A DNA stretch of 64,000 nt from IMG/VR virus record IMGVR_UViG_3300042691_025170, positions 36,579 through 100,578 of that record. One strand, 5' to 3'. The translations under genes were made by a program, and so were the position numbers. The DNA is from a virus. Positions 9,174 to 18,992 of this stretch are shown in pieces. The notes beneath the pieces were generated by a model. It saw nothing but the letters and a program-made list of their open reading frames with translations, did not search any database and was not told the DNA's origin. Within the stretch, counting starts at the first letter, position 1; the number at the start of each line of letters is the position of its first letter.

Positions 9174-10033
9174 TGGGCAGAGTCTCATTCTCACAATATT
9201 CGATGTGGAGCACTTGCCCATATCAGTATAAGTTAGCTTACGTAGATAATCTTTCGGAGTCATCTTCAAACATTCATAGTGTTTTTGGTAGTGCAATGCA
9301 CGAAACACTCCAACAATATCTTGACATATGTCTACGTGTTTCCAAATCACAAGCAGACAAAACTTTCTTTCCAAAAGAGGTTCTGAAAAATAAGATGAGA
9401 GAGATATACCTCAAGGAGTCCGATGGTGGTAAGAATCAAATATGTACAAAGGAAGAACTTGTAGAGTTTTTAGAAGATGGTAATCTAATTATAGATTATT
9501 TTCAAAAGTCAAAAAATTTCAATAAATTTTTTACTCTTAAAGAAGATGAAATAATTGCTATTGAACAACCAATAAACACCAAGATAGCTGATAATGTAAA
9601 CTTTTTGGGATTTATAGATTTGGTAGTTAGAAACAATTATTACAATCGTTATCGTATCATAGACTTCAAAACATCAACCAAAGGATGGAGTGATTATCAG
9701 AAAAAAGATCCTGTAAAAAATGCACAAATACTTCTTTATAAAAAGTTTTATGCAGAACTACTTAGTATATCCGAAGAGCAAATAGATGTTGAGTTTATAA
9801 TTCTGAAAAGAAAAATAAATGAAAATGTAGAATATCCACCACCAAGAATATCAAAACACATTCCTGCAAATGGTAAGCCATCTATAAATAAAGCTTGGGC
9901 TGGATTTAAGGGATTTGTTGATGAGGTATTTGATAAGGATGGTAATTACAAAACTGATATTGTATTTGCCAAGAAACCATCAAAACTTTGTGAATGGTGT
10001 GAATTTTATGGTAAATACTGTGATGGAAAATAA
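9173..10033 (+). CDS. PD-(D/E)XK nuclease, Cas4/RecB-like
   Basis: 286 residues. Core motifs run in the order expected for the RecB/Cas4 nuclease superfamily: an N-terminal Cys (CPYQYKLAY), FGSAMHE, GFIDLVV with the metal-binding Asp, IIDFKTS (the D-x-K), and AQILLYKKFYAE (the QxxxY motif). The C-terminus CEWCEFYGKYC plus the N-terminal Cys could form a Cas4-type iron-sulfur cluster. It is the last gene of the replication operon. It probably acts in recombination or DNA end processing. Confidence 0.88.
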   Translation: MGRVSFSQYSMWSTCPYQYKLAYVDNLSESSSNIHSVFGSAMHETLQQYLDICLRVSKSQADKTFFPKEVLKNKMREIYLKESDGGKNQICTKEELVEFLEDGNLIIDYFQKSKNFNKFFTLKEDEIIAIEQPINTKIADNVNFLGFIDLVVRNNYYNRYRIIDFKTSTKGWSDYQKKDPVKNAQILLYKKFYAELLSISEEQIDVEFIILKRKINENVEYPPPRISKHIPANGKPSINKAWAGFKGFVDEVFDKDGNYKTDIVFAKKPSKLCEWCEFYGKYCDGK

Positions 10034-10073
10034 ATTTGTATATACTTATATATGTAAATAAAATATATAGGTT

Positions 10074-10277
10074 ATGGCAAATTCAGAAAATACAAAACTT
10101 ACAACCGTTAAAATACTAAAAGGTGTCTACGCTTCTTTTAAGAAGATTTCAATAGACACGGAAATAAATTTACAAAAGGTTGTAAATAGAAGTTTAAATT
10201 TGTATATTACAGATGAACTTTTTAGAAACAAAGTTGATAAACATATAGAACTTCAAGTAAGTGGTTCACAATTTTAA
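10074..10277 (+). CDS. Small putative ribbon-helix-helix protein
   Basis: 67 residues. A beta strand (KLTTVKILKGVY) followed by two helices (ASFKKISIDTEI and LQKVVNRSLNLYI) fits a ribbon-helix-helix DNA-binding fold. It comes after a 40-base AT-rich gap and directly before the sugar island, so a transcriptional role is plausible but unproven. Confidence 0.55.
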   Translation: MANSENTKLTTVKILKGVYASFKKISIDTEINLQKVVNRSLNLYITDELFRNKVDKHIELQVSGSQF

Positions 10278-10286
10278 AAATTATTT

Positions 10287-11666
10287 ATGGCAAAGAAAAA
10301 GATATTATTACTATCAGATGATTTAAGAATGAGTAGTGGTGTTGCCACAGTATCACGTCAATTAGTTTTAGGAACAGTTCACAAATATGATTGGGTTCAG
10401 TTGGGAGCAGCTATAAAACATCCAGAAGTTGGTAAAGTATTTGACCTATCGGAAGATATTAGAAATAGAACCGATGTTAAAGATGCTAATGTAAAAGTTA
10501 TTCCATTTGATGGATATGGGAATGCTGATATTATACGTCAGATACTTATGATGGAAAAACCAGATGCAATACTACATTTTACAGACCCAAGATATTGGAT
10601 ATGGTTGTATGATATAGAACATGAAATCCGCCAGTCAGTTCCATTGCTGTTTTATCATATTTGGGATGACCTACCAGATCCTAAATACAACCGTGAGTAT
10701 TATGAAAGTTGTGACTGGATTGGATGTATTTCTAAACAAACTTATGGTATCACCAAACGTGTTTGGAATTGGGATAAAGAACCACATTGGACGCATCCAA
10801 AAGATTGGCAGCTTAGTTATGTACCACATGGAATAGATTCAAAAACATATACACCATGTATAGTTCCTGATGATTTTAGAAAACATATATTAGGTGAAAA
10901 AGAATACGATTTTGTTTTGTTTTGGAACAATAGAAATATTAGGAGAAAACAACCCATAGAAACTATATTAGCTTTCGATGAATTTAGAAAGTCTCTTCCA
11001 AAAGATAAGCAAGACAAGGTATGTTATTTGATGCATACAGAACCAATTGATGAAAATGGTACTGATTTGATAACTGTTAAAAATCACTTAGCTCCAGATT
11101 CAAATATTATATTCACCAAAGGTCGTTGTACAGACGAACAGGTTGGTTGGTTGTACAATCTTGCAGATGTTACAATAAATGTAGCCTCCAATGAAGGATT
11201 TGGATTAGCAACTGCTGAAAGTATAATGTCAGGTACACCAGTTATAGTAAATGTTACAGGTGGTTTACAAGACCAATGTGGTTTTAAAGATAAGCAAACT
11301 GGTAAATTTTTTACAGAAGAAGATTACGTAAATATTGGTTCTTTACATAAACGTGATTGGAAAGACAAATTAACTTGGGGAGAATGGGTAAAGCCAATAT
11401 GGCCAGTTCGATCAGCTGTTGGTTCTGTACCGACTCCGTACATATTTGATGACAGAGTTGATTACGAAGACATAGTACCACTAATTAAAGAATGGTATGA
11501 TACGCCTAAGGAGAAAAGAAAAGAATTCGGCTTGATGGGTAGAGAATGGATGCTTAATGATGGAAAATTAAACAAACAATATATGTGTCAATCTTTGATA
11601 GATGGAATAGAGACTACTTTTAAAAATTGGAAACCACGTAAAAAATATTCACTAATAAAGTTATGA
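10287..11666 (+). CDS. Glycosyltransferase, GT-B fold (GT4-like)
   Basis: 459 residues. The N-terminal Rossmann-like domain begins KKILLLSDDLRMSSGVA. The donor-binding C-domain carries the E-x7-E motif in NEGFGLATAESIMSGTPVI, as in family 4 retaining glycosyltransferases. The first gene of the sugar island; it shares an ATGA with the next, also GT-B. Acceptor and donor sugars cannot be read from the sequence. Confidence 0.9.
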   Translation: MAKKKILLLSDDLRMSSGVATVSRQLVLGTVHKYDWVQLGAAIKHPEVGKVFDLSEDIRNRTDVKDANVKVIPFDGYGNADIIRQILMMEKPDAILHFTDPRYWIWLYDIEHEIRQSVPLLFYHIWDDLPDPKYNREYYESCDWIGCISKQTYGITKRVWNWDKEPHWTHPKDWQLSYVPHGIDSKTYTPCIVPDDFRKHILGEKEYDFVLFWNNRNIRRKQPIETILAFDEFRKSLPKDKQDKVCYLMHTEPIDENGTDLITVKNHLAPDSNIIFTKGRCTDEQVGWLYNLADVTINVASNEGFGLATAESIMSGTPVIVNVTGGLQDQCGFKDKQTGKFFTEEDYVNIGSLHKRDWKDKLTWGEWVKPIWPVRSAVGSVPTPYIFDDRVDYEDIVPLIKEWYDTPKEKRKEFGLMGREWMLNDGKLNKQYMCQSLIDGIETTFKNWKPRKKYSLIKL

Positions 11667-12937
11667 ACAAACCAACACTAATATATCAGGCACCTATAGC
11701 AACACGTAGTGGTTACGGAGACCACGCAAGAGATGTATTGTACTCTTTGAGAGCTCTTGATAAATTTGATATCAAAATAATTAGCACTAGATGGGGAAAT
11801 ACTCCAATGGATGCATTGAGATATGAAAACGAATTTCATCGTTGGATATTTGAAAATGTCATCGGAGGATTTTCTGAGAAACCAGATGTTTTTGTACAAG
11901 TTTCCGTACCAAATGAGTTTCAACCACGTGGAGTATTTAACATAGGAATAACAGCTGGTATAGAAACAACACAATGTGCAGCAGATTGGGTCATAGGTTC
12001 TAATAATATGGACTTAGTTATAGTTCCATCCGAGCACTCTAAGAAAAGTATAGCAGATATAGTTTATAATCAAGCTGACAAGAATACAGGGCAAGTGTTA
12101 GCTCAGCATAAATTTAATAAACAAATTGAGGTTGTATTCGAAGGTTATGATGAAAAAGTTTTTAGAAATGATAATATAGTAAGCATACCTGATTTAGATT
12201 CAATAGAAGAAGATTTTGCCTATTTGTTCGTTGGTCATTGGTTAAAAGGAGATATTGGAGAAGATAGAAAGAATGTAGGAATGATGATTAAGACATTTGC
12301 TATGGCTTTTAAAAACGAAGTAAAAAAGCCAGCTCTTGTATTAAAAACATCATCAGCTACATTCTCGATTAGGGATAGAGAACATATTTTTCGCAAAATA
12401 AAAGAATCGTTAGGTAATGACTTTGGAAAAGTTCCAGTATATTTATTACATGGAGATTTGTCAGATATTGAAATGAATAGTTTGTATCATCACCCAAAAA
12501 TAAAAGCTATGTTAAATTTTACAAAGGGTGAAGGATTTGGAAGGCCATTGTTAGAGTTTAGTTTAACGGGAAAACCAATAATAGTTAGTGGATGGAGTGG
12601 TCATGTTGATTTTTTAAAAGATGGTGCAATTTTATTAGAAGGTGAATTAAAAAATGTACATGATTCTGCAGCAGACCAGTTCTTGTTAAAAGAAGCAAGG
12701 TGGTTTAATGTTAATATTTCTAAATCTCTACCCATTATTAAAGATGTTTTCGTTAACTATGAAAAGTATCTAACAAATAGTAAAAAACTAGCTGACACAA
12801 ACAAAGAAAAATATAGTATTTCAAAAATGACTGATGTACTAAATTCAATTTTTACAAAGTTAGGTGTGTATAACAAGTCACAACCTAAGTTTCAGCAGTT
12901 ACAATTACCAAAACTTAAGATGTTAAATAACGACTAA
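11663..12937 (+). CDS. Glycosyltransferase, GT-B fold (GT4-like)
   Basis: 424 residues. N-terminal APIATRSGYGDHARDVL is typical of GT4-like enzymes. The C-terminal donor site is TKGEGFGRPLLEFSLTGKPII. It overlaps the preceding glycosyltransferase by four bases and is probably its functional partner. A spacer of 14 bases separates it from the next gene. Confidence 0.9.
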   Translation: MNKPTLIYQAPIATRSGYGDHARDVLYSLRALDKFDIKIISTRWGNTPMDALRYENEFHRWIFENVIGGFSEKPDVFVQVSVPNEFQPRGVFNIGITAGIETTQCAADWVIGSNNMDLVIVPSEHSKKSIADIVYNQADKNTGQVLAQHKFNKQIEVVFEGYDEKVFRNDNIVSIPDLDSIEEDFAYLFVGHWLKGDIGEDRKNVGMMIKTFAMAFKNEVKKPALVLKTSSATFSIRDREHIFRKIKESLGNDFGKVPVYLLHGDLSDIEMNSLYHHPKIKAMLNFTKGEGFGRPLLEFSLTGKPIIVSGWSGHVDFLKDGAILLEGELKNVHDSAADQFLLKEARWFNVNISKSLPIIKDVFVNYEKYLTNSKKLADTNKEKYSISKMTDVLNSIFTKLGVYNKSQPKFQQLQLPKLKMLNND

Positions 12938-12951
12938 AGTATAATTGTAAA

Positions 12952-13467
12952 ATGGCAGAGAAAGAAGAAGAATATTTTGATTCTAACGCTAGGAAAAATA
13001 ATGTAAGATATAACAAGTTTGTTGTTTCAAAAGAACTTGTAAAATCTCCATCTACAAATATGGTTCGTGCTAAATTCTATAGAATACGTAAATACCAAGA
13101 TGTAGATGGAACAGAACACACATATAGTGATATACTAGCTCCAATAATATTTACATTGTATGTTTCAAAGAAAAAAGATATTGTACACGCTGTAAAAGTT
13201 TCTGAGATTAAGCCTGAGATGATTAAAAAGTTTTTCTCCAAATTTGTAAATTCAAAAACAGATTTGATAGAGGTAAAGGGTGATTCTAGAACAGTTTATA
13301 GTAAAAAAGTAGTACATACACCAGTTATTATGAAAAATGGTTACAGAACTTATAAATTAAGTGGTATAAAACAAATATTTGAATTGGATATGGATGAAAC
13401 ACAGCTAACGCCAATTAATAAGCAGGCGGTAGGTGTTAATGAAAAATCAAATGTTAAAAATAAATAA
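12952..13467 (+). CDS. Hypothetical phage protein
   Basis: 171 residues, basic, with a beta-rich middle (VRAKFYRIRKYQDVDG, IIFTLYVSKKKDI) and a Lys/Asn-rich tail. I do not recognise a domain. It lies between glycosyltransferase genes and is followed two bases later by a small acidic protein; both look like ordinary phage genes rather than sugar enzymes. Confidence 0.75.
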   Translation: MAEKEEEYFDSNARKNNVRYNKFVVSKELVKSPSTNMVRAKFYRIRKYQDVDGTEHTYSDILAPIIFTLYVSKKKDIVHAVKVSEIKPEMIKKFFSKFVNSKTDLIEVKGDSRTVYSKKVVHTPVIMKNGYRTYKLSGIKQIFELDMDETQLTPINKQAVGVNEKSNVKNK

Positions 13468-13469
13468 AA

Positions 13470-13709
13470 ATGACAGCAGAAGAATTTGTTATTTGGTTTA
13501 AAGGATTTGCACAAGCAGCAAATGCTTATAATATAACCCCAAAACAATGGGAGGATGTTAAAGATAAGTTAGAAACTGTTGAAGATACTAAAGAGTACGA
13601 CTTTGAAGATGAGGAAATTTATTATGATTATGCAACAGTGACTACACCTGACTGGTATGTTGACTTGACATCAGGTTCATTTGATATAAAATATTATAAT
13701 CATACTTGA
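13470..13709 (+). CDS. Small conserved phage protein (MTAEEFVIWFKGF type)
   Basis: 79 residues, very acidic in the second half. The N-terminus EEFVIWFKGFAQAAN followed by TPKQWEDVKDKL resembles a small family I recall from many tailed phages, function unknown. It starts two bases after the previous stop, and the next gene follows after one base. Confidence 0.7.
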   Translation: MTAEEFVIWFKGFAQAANAYNITPKQWEDVKDKLETVEDTKEYDFEDEEIYYDYATVTTPDWYVDLTSGSFDIKYYNHT

Positions 13710-13710
13710 T

Positions 13711-14337
13711 ATGGCGAAAATAAGTTACGCAATAACGGCATGTAATGAATTAGAGGAATTAAAAAAACTGATACCTTTTTTAATTAAACACAAAAGTATT
13801 CATGATGAGATAGTCATATTGTTTGATGAGAAAAATGGTACACGAGAAGTGTTAGACTATTTGTTAGAATTTAATTTATTACCAAACGTACAAACTTGGA
13901 GAAACTTTTTTGAAAACGATTTCGCGGCAGCAAAGAATCGTCTTAATATGTATTGTAAAAATGAGTGGATATATCAGATTGATGCAGACGAAATGATTGA
14001 GGTCGAGTTGATGCAAAATTTAAGTGATATACTTGATAGTAATCCAGATGTTGACCTTATTTTTGTTCCAAGAATTAATATAGTAAACGGAATAACAAAT
14101 GAACATATTAAAAAATGGAAATGGAGAGTAAACGAAAAAGGATGGATTAATTTTCCAGACTTACAGGGTAGAATATATAAAAACAAAAAAGGTATAGAGT
14201 GGATAGGAAAAGTTCATGAAAGAATTGCTGGAGCAACTAACTATACCGCTTTTCCAACGGAAGAAGTTTATTGTATAAAGCATATCAAGGATATTAAAAG
14301 ACAAGAGAGACAGAACGCATACTACAACACTTTATGA
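13711..14337 (+). CDS. Glycosyltransferase family 2-like
   Basis: 208 residues, GT-A fold. The start ISYAITACNELEELKKLIPF matches GT2 N-termini. The metal/nucleotide-sugar motif is IYQIDADEM, and an FFENDFAAAKNRL segment precedes it as in LPS-core GT2 enzymes. The end is VHERI then YCIKHIKD. ATGA overlap with the next gene. Confidence 0.87.
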   Translation: MAKISYAITACNELEELKKLIPFLIKHKSIHDEIVILFDEKNGTREVLDYLLEFNLLPNVQTWRNFFENDFAAAKNRLNMYCKNEWIYQIDADEMIEVELMQNLSDILDSNPDVDLIFVPRINIVNGITNEHIKKWKWRVNEKGWINFPDLQGRIYKNKKGIEWIGKVHERIAGATNYTAFPTEEVYCIKHIKDIKRQERQNAYYNTL

Positions 14338-15197
14338 GGATATTAGTTACAGGCGGATTGGGGTTTGTTGGTAAAAATTTAATAAAAAAATTAGTTAAAG
14401 ATGGCCACGATGTAGTTTGTGTCGACGATTATTCCATAGGTAATGGAGAATCTAAAATAGATGGTTGTCAGTATTACATAGTAGATGTTAACTATATAGA
14501 AAACGCTTTTAAAAATTATGAAATAGATAAAAAGTTTGACATATGTTTTCATCTGGCAGCATTGTCACGGATACAACCATCTTTTAAAAATCCAATTGAG
14601 ACATTCAACGCAAATACAGCTGGATGTTTGGTGATAGCAGAATGGGCAAGGTCTGTTGGTGCAAAGGTAATATATTCAGGCTCTTCATCTCGATGGCATG
14701 ACCCATTTAAATCACCATATGCTTGTTTCAAACACATGGGTGAAGAAATATTCAAACTCTACAAGAAAGTATATGCACTAAACGCAGAAATAGTTAGATT
14801 TTACAACGTGTATGGGCCAGGAGAAATTGTTGATGGAGATTGGGCAGCTGTAATAGGTTTGTGGAGAAGGCAAGTCCGTGAGGGACAACCTATCACAATA
14901 GTTGGCGATGGAGAACAGAGAAGAGACTTTACACATATAGACGATATAGTAGATGGTTTATGTAAAATAGCATTCAGCGATGAAAAGCATGAAGATGCAT
15001 GGGAACTTGGTACAGGTAAAAATTATTCTCTCAACGAAGTGTATGAGATGTTTAAAAATAGATTTGGAGTAGACAAAATAAACTTACCAGACCAACCTGG
15101 AAATTATAGAAAAACCATTCGTGAAAACGATGATAGTTTGATTAGATTACAATGGAATCCTATTGATAAATTAAAAACATATATAAATAATTTGTAA
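14334..15197 (+). CDS. NAD-dependent sugar epimerase/dehydratase (extended SDR)
   Basis: 287 residues. The Rossmann motif is GGLGFVGKNL, the catalytic Tyr and Lys are in PYACFKHMGEE, and the Ser is in YSGSSSRW. RFYNVYGPGE and RDFTHIDDIVDG are typical of UDP-glucose 4-epimerase-like enzymes. The substrate is probably a nucleotide sugar used by the surrounding transferases. It starts inside the stop of the preceding glycosyltransferase. Confidence 0.92.
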   Translation: MRILVTGGLGFVGKNLIKKLVKDGHDVVCVDDYSIGNGESKIDGCQYYIVDVNYIENAFKNYEIDKKFDICFHLAALSRIQPSFKNPIETFNANTAGCLVIAEWARSVGAKVIYSGSSSRWHDPFKSPYACFKHMGEEIFKLYKKVYALNAEIVRFYNVYGPGEIVDGDWAAVIGLWRRQVREGQPITIVGDGEQRRDFTHIDDIVDGLCKIAFSDEKHEDAWELGTGKNYSLNEVYEMFKNRFGVDKINLPDQPGNYRKTIRENDDSLIRLQWNPIDKLKTYINNL

Positions 15198-15205
15198 TAC
15201 AAGAT

Positions 15206-15856
15206 ATGTATAAATTTTCTGTTATAATACCAACTATATGGAAGTGTGATTATTTACTGACAATGTTAGAAAGATATTACGAATGTAACAATATAGACCA
15301 AGTAATATTAATTAATAACAATCGTGAAAAAACTCCAACATTTCCTAAAAGTAAAAAATTACTTTATGTAGAACCACATGAAAACATTTATGTAAATCCT
15401 GCTTGGAACTTGGGAGTAAGAGCAGCTAGTAATGATAATATCATAATTTCCAATGATGATTTAATGTACGATGTTAATGTTTATACTAATGTATTAAATG
15501 CCATAATAGAAAAATTTCAAGGCCTGCAAAATTTGGGAATTATAGGCATGCATGAACAGAACTATAGTATAGAGCAAACATCCAATACTATTGAATTAAA
15601 AGCACATATGGGAAAGCCAGCATGGGCTTGCTTATTAACAACTCATAGAAGTGTTTGGCCAATTATACCAGAGCAATTAAAAATTTATTATGGAGATGAT
15701 TTCTTGAAAAAAAAATTAAGTAACAAAATTTTTGATTTAGTTGGTTTAAAAGTACAAACCATAATGAGCTCTAGTGCAGACACAAAAGTTGATTGGGTAA
15801 AGCGAATTACAGAGAAAGATGCTGAAGAATGGAGTAAAATATTAATAAATGGATAA
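15206..15856 (+). CDS. Glycosyltransferase-like, GT-A fold
   Basis: 216 residues. FSVIIPTIWKCDYLLTML starts a GT2-like Rossmann fold, and NIIISNDDLMYD supplies a DxD-like motif. PAWNLGVRAAS is the conserved asparagine helix of GT2 enzymes. It is shorter than average, so the acceptor domain is small. Confidence 0.8.
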   Translation: MYKFSVIIPTIWKCDYLLTMLERYYECNNIDQVILINNNREKTPTFPKSKKLLYVEPHENIYVNPAWNLGVRAASNDNIIISNDDLMYDVNVYTNVLNAIIEKFQGLQNLGIIGMHEQNYSIEQTSNTIELKAHMGKPAWACLLTTHRSVWPIIPEQLKIYYGDDFLKKKLSNKIFDLVGLKVQTIMSSSADTKVDWVKRITEKDAEEWSKILING

Positions 15857-15863
15857 TTAAAGT

Positions 15864-16472
15864 ATGTTAAGGACTGACATAATAAATCAACTGATTAAAA
15901 AATTTGATTACAAATCCTATTTGGAAATAGGAACACAAAATCCTCATTCAAATTACAATAGAATAAATGTTGCAAAAAAAACTTGTGTAGAACCATTCCC
16001 AATAGCAGGTACAGAAGACAAAATAACATTTATAGGTACATCTGATGAATTCTTTAAATCTATATCAGATGACATATATTTTGACATAATATTCATAGAT
16101 GGATTACATCACTACGATCAGGTTCTTATTGATATAGAGAATTCTTTACAACACCTTAGTGAAAATGGAACAATAGTATGCCACGACTGCTTACCTACTA
16201 CTGAACATATGCAATATAGAGAAAATTTAGGAGGAGAATGGACGGGAGATGTTTGGAAGGCAATTGCAAATCTTCGTGTAGAAAGAATAGACTTGGATAT
16301 AAAAGTTGTAAATACAGATTATGGGTGTGGTATAATACGCAGAGGTACAAATATACCATATTATGATTCTGATGCAAATTATTATACCTATACATACTAT
16401 TCAACAAATTCAAAACGATTATTAAATGTGATATCAATAGAAGATTTTTTGTTATGGAAAAACTCCCTATAA
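15864..16472 (+). CDS. SAM-dependent methyltransferase (class I)
   Basis: 202 residues. The SAM-binding motif I is YLEIGTQN. FDIIFIDGLHHYDQVLIDI and GGTIVCHDCLP-like text (NGTIVCHDC) place it near the Methyltransf_24 group that acts on sugars and small metabolites. The gene overlaps the following glycosyltransferase by 19 bases. It probably O-methylates a sugar of the locus. Confidence 0.87.
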   Translation: MLRTDIINQLIKKFDYKSYLEIGTQNPHSNYNRINVAKKTCVEPFPIAGTEDKITFIGTSDEFFKSISDDIYFDIIFIDGLHHYDQVLIDIENSLQHLSENGTIVCHDCLPTTEHMQYRENLGGEWTGDVWKAIANLRVERIDLDIKVVNTDYGCGIIRRGTNIPYYDSDANYYTYTYYSTNSKRLLNVISIEDFLLWKNSL

Positions 16473-17194
16473 GTGTTGGAATATTGTCTTGGAATAGTGG
16501 ACAAACATTGGTAGATACATTAACTACCTATTACGAAAATGGTTTAGTAAATATTACAGATGATATAACCATTTTGTTTCAAGAATATAATAAAACCGAT
16601 ATTGAAATAGCTAATCATTTTGGGTTTAACTGTATATGTCTTACTAAAAATGTGGGTATAGGTTCCGCGTTTCTAAAGCTAGCTGAAAATGCTAAATACG
16701 ATTTTTTTATAACATTAGAACACGATTGGCATTTGATTGAAAACCAAACAGTAACTTACGATAGACTTAGAAGTGGTTTAGAATTATTAAAGAATGATTA
16801 TGATGTTGTAAGATACAGACACAGAAATAATCCAGGTTATCCTCATTTTTCTTTTAAGCATATTGGAAATGAATTGAATTATTACGATGAATGGCATGAA
16901 TGTACTGCACCACATCTACTTGATTCAATTCACTGGTTAGACCCATCGGAAAAGTTTTCTGACAAAATACAAAAACATGATGATTATTTTGTAACTACAT
17001 CTAGATGGGGTAATTGGACAAACAATCCTTGCTTATATAAAACTAATTTTTACAAAGAAATAATTAGACCATTTATCGGAGAAGGTATTGATTTAGAAAG
17101 AAAAATAGCATATTGGTGGCCCCGGCAAAATTTTAAAATTGCACATGGTGAAGGTTTATTTAAACACATTGATTTACTAAAATACGGAAAATGA
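16454..17194 (+). CDS. Glycosyltransferase-like, GT-A fold
   Basis: 246 residues. PISVGILSWNSGQTLVDTL and a long GT2-like first half with LTKNVGIGSAFLKLAE, then DFFITLEHDWHLI as the acidic donor motif. The last 100 residues (SRWGNWTNNPCLY, WWPRQNFKIAHGEGLF) resemble other sugar-locus transferases. It starts 19 bases inside the methyltransferase gene in a TTATGG context, and ends in an ATGA overlap. Confidence 0.78.
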   Translation: MEKLPISVGILSWNSGQTLVDTLTTYYENGLVNITDDITILFQEYNKTDIEIANHFGFNCICLTKNVGIGSAFLKLAENAKYDFFITLEHDWHLIENQTVTYDRLRSGLELLKNDYDVVRYRHRNNPGYPHFSFKHIGNELNYYDEWHECTAPHLLDSIHWLDPSEKFSDKIQKHDDYFVTTSRWGNWTNNPCLYKTNFYKEIIRPFIGEGIDLERKIAYWWPRQNFKIAHGEGLFKHIDLLKYGK

Positions 17195-18558
17195 CAAAAT
17201 TAATTATCTTTGATTTAGATGGCGTATTGGTCGAAGCCAAAGAAATACATTACAAAACTTTTAATCAAGCTTTGATAGAGATTGATGAAAAATATATCAT
17301 TACGGAATCTGAACATCTTTCAATATATGATGGATTAAAAACAACTCAAAAGCTAGAGTTACTTACAAAGAATAAAGGATTGCCTACGCAATTTTATGAC
17401 AGCATATGGTTTAGAAAACAACATCTAACAATAGAAGCTATATCTCAACTAAAAACGGATGAAAGATTAGTACAATTGTTCAGAGAACTCCGTAACAAAG
17501 GATATCAGTTGGCATGTGCTTCAAACTCAATTAGAAGGTCTGTGTTGGTTATGTTAGCAAAGATAGGTATTATTGAGTACATGGATTTAATCATCTCTAA
17601 TGAGGATGTAAAGAACTCCAAACCACATCCTGAAATGTATTGGAAAGCAATGAGTATGATGGGTGTTTTACCTGAAGAAACTCTTATAGTCGAAGATTCA
17701 CCTCCTGGGTTGTTAGCAGCTAGTAGGAGTAGAGCAAATGTATTGAGAGTTGATTCACCAACCGATTTGACAATTCAAAAAATTTTTACTAAATTAAACC
17801 AAACAAAAAATAGTATGTCTACTCCAAAATGGCAAGGTGGTAAATTAAATGTCCTTATTCCGATGGCGGGAGCAGGATCTAGATTTCAACAAGCTGGCTA
17901 TACATTCCCAAAACCTCTTATAGATGTTAATGGGAAACCCATGATACAAGTAGTAGTTGACAATCTTAACATAGATGCTCAGTATATTTTTGTAGTACAA
18001 AAAGAGCACAGAGTTAAATACAACTTGGACACATTACTTACTTTGATTGTACCGGGTTGTAAAATAGTTGAGGTGGATGGTGTAACAGAAGGAGCTGCTT
18101 GCACAACTTTGTTAGCTAAAGAGTACATCAATAGTGATGTCCCACTTGTGATGGCAAACTCTGACCAATTTATAGAATGGGACTCTAATGAGTTCATGTA
18201 TAAAATGATTGAACAAAAAGTTGACGGAGGTATTCTTACATTCAAAGCAACACATCCAAAATGGTCATTCGCAAAAGTAAATGAATATGGATATGTAACT
18301 GAGGTGGCTGAAAAGAATCCAATATCAGACATAGCAACGGTAGGTGTTTATTATTGGGCAAAGGGAAGTGACTATGTAAAGTACGCAGAACAGATGATAG
18401 ATAAAAATATCAGAACCAATAACGAGTTTTATGTTTGCCCTGTTTTTAACGAAGCAATTGGTGATGGTAAAAAAATCAAAACATTCAACATAGAGAAGAT
18501 GTGGGGTATAGGAACTCCAGAGGACCTGAAATTCTTCTTAGAAAATTATAAGTTATGA
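17191..18558 (+). CDS. Fusion of HAD phosphatase and sugar nucleotidyltransferase
   Basis: 455 residues in two parts. Residues 1-200 are a beta-phosphoglucomutase-like HAD domain: FDLDGV with nucleophile Asp8, ACASNS, and VEDSPPGLLAA. After a linker, residues 219-455 are a nucleotidyltransferase: LIPMAGAGSRFQQAGYTFPK, then NSDQFIEWD as the metal site, and WGIGTPEDLKFFL at the end. An internal ATG at 17815 could yield the second domain alone. The two reactions, phosphate removal or transfer and NDP-sugar formation, would be consecutive steps in activating a sugar. Confidence 0.9.
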   Translation: MTKLIIFDLDGVLVEAKEIHYKTFNQALIEIDEKYIITESEHLSIYDGLKTTQKLELLTKNKGLPTQFYDSIWFRKQHLTIEAISQLKTDERLVQLFRELRNKGYQLACASNSIRRSVLVMLAKIGIIEYMDLIISNEDVKNSKPHPEMYWKAMSMMGVLPEETLIVEDSPPGLLAASRSRANVLRVDSPTDLTIQKIFTKLNQTKNSMSTPKWQGGKLNVLIPMAGAGSRFQQAGYTFPKPLIDVNGKPMIQVVVDNLNIDAQYIFVVQKEHRVKYNLDTLLTLIVPGCKIVEVDGVTEGAACTTLLAKEYINSDVPLVMANSDQFIEWDSNEFMYKMIEQKVDGGILTFKATHPKWSFAKVNEYGYVTEVAEKNPISDIATVGVYYWAKGSDYVKYAEQMIDKNIRTNNEFYVCPVFNEAIGDGKKIKTFNIEKMWGIGTPEDLKFFLENYKL

Positions 18559-18992
18559 TACTAATATCACATAGAGGAAACATAAACGGCAAATTGCCGG
18601 AACTGGAAAATAGTATTGATTATATAAATAATGCAATCAAATTAGGTTACGATGTAGAAATAGATGTATGGATGATTGAAGGTGTATTGTTTCTTGGACA
18701 CGATGAACCTCAATATGGAATAACTCAACATTGGTTAAATGAAAGGTGTACCAAACTTTGGATACATTGTAAAAATATAGAAGCAGTTGAATGGTTTTCA
18801 GACATAGGTGTATTCAATTGGTTTTGGCATGAAACAGATACTATAACTTTAACATCAAACGGATATGTTTGGGCATATCCAGGAAAACAACCTATAAAAA
18901 ATAGTATAGCAGTTATGCCTGAGTTACATAATGATGATGTATCAATGTGTAGTGGGGTTTGTTCAGACTATATTGAAAATTATAAAATATGA
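18555..18992 (+). CDS. Glycerophosphodiester phosphodiesterase-like (GDPD) protein
   Basis: 145 residues. ISHRGN at the start, YDVEIDVW with the two metal-binding acids, and FLGHDEPQYG match the GDPD active site (HRG, E-x-D, GHD). The protein is about half the length of a full GDPD barrel, as in the short forms seen in surface-polysaccharide loci. ATGA overlaps on both sides. The substrate is not known. Confidence 0.82.
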   Translation: MILISHRGNINGKLPELENSIDYINNAIKLGYDVEIDVWMIEGVLFLGHDEPQYGITQHWLNERCTKLWIHCKNIEAVEWFSDIGVFNWFWHETDTITLTSNGYVWAYPGKQPIKNSIAVMPELHNDDVSMCSGVCSDYIENYKI

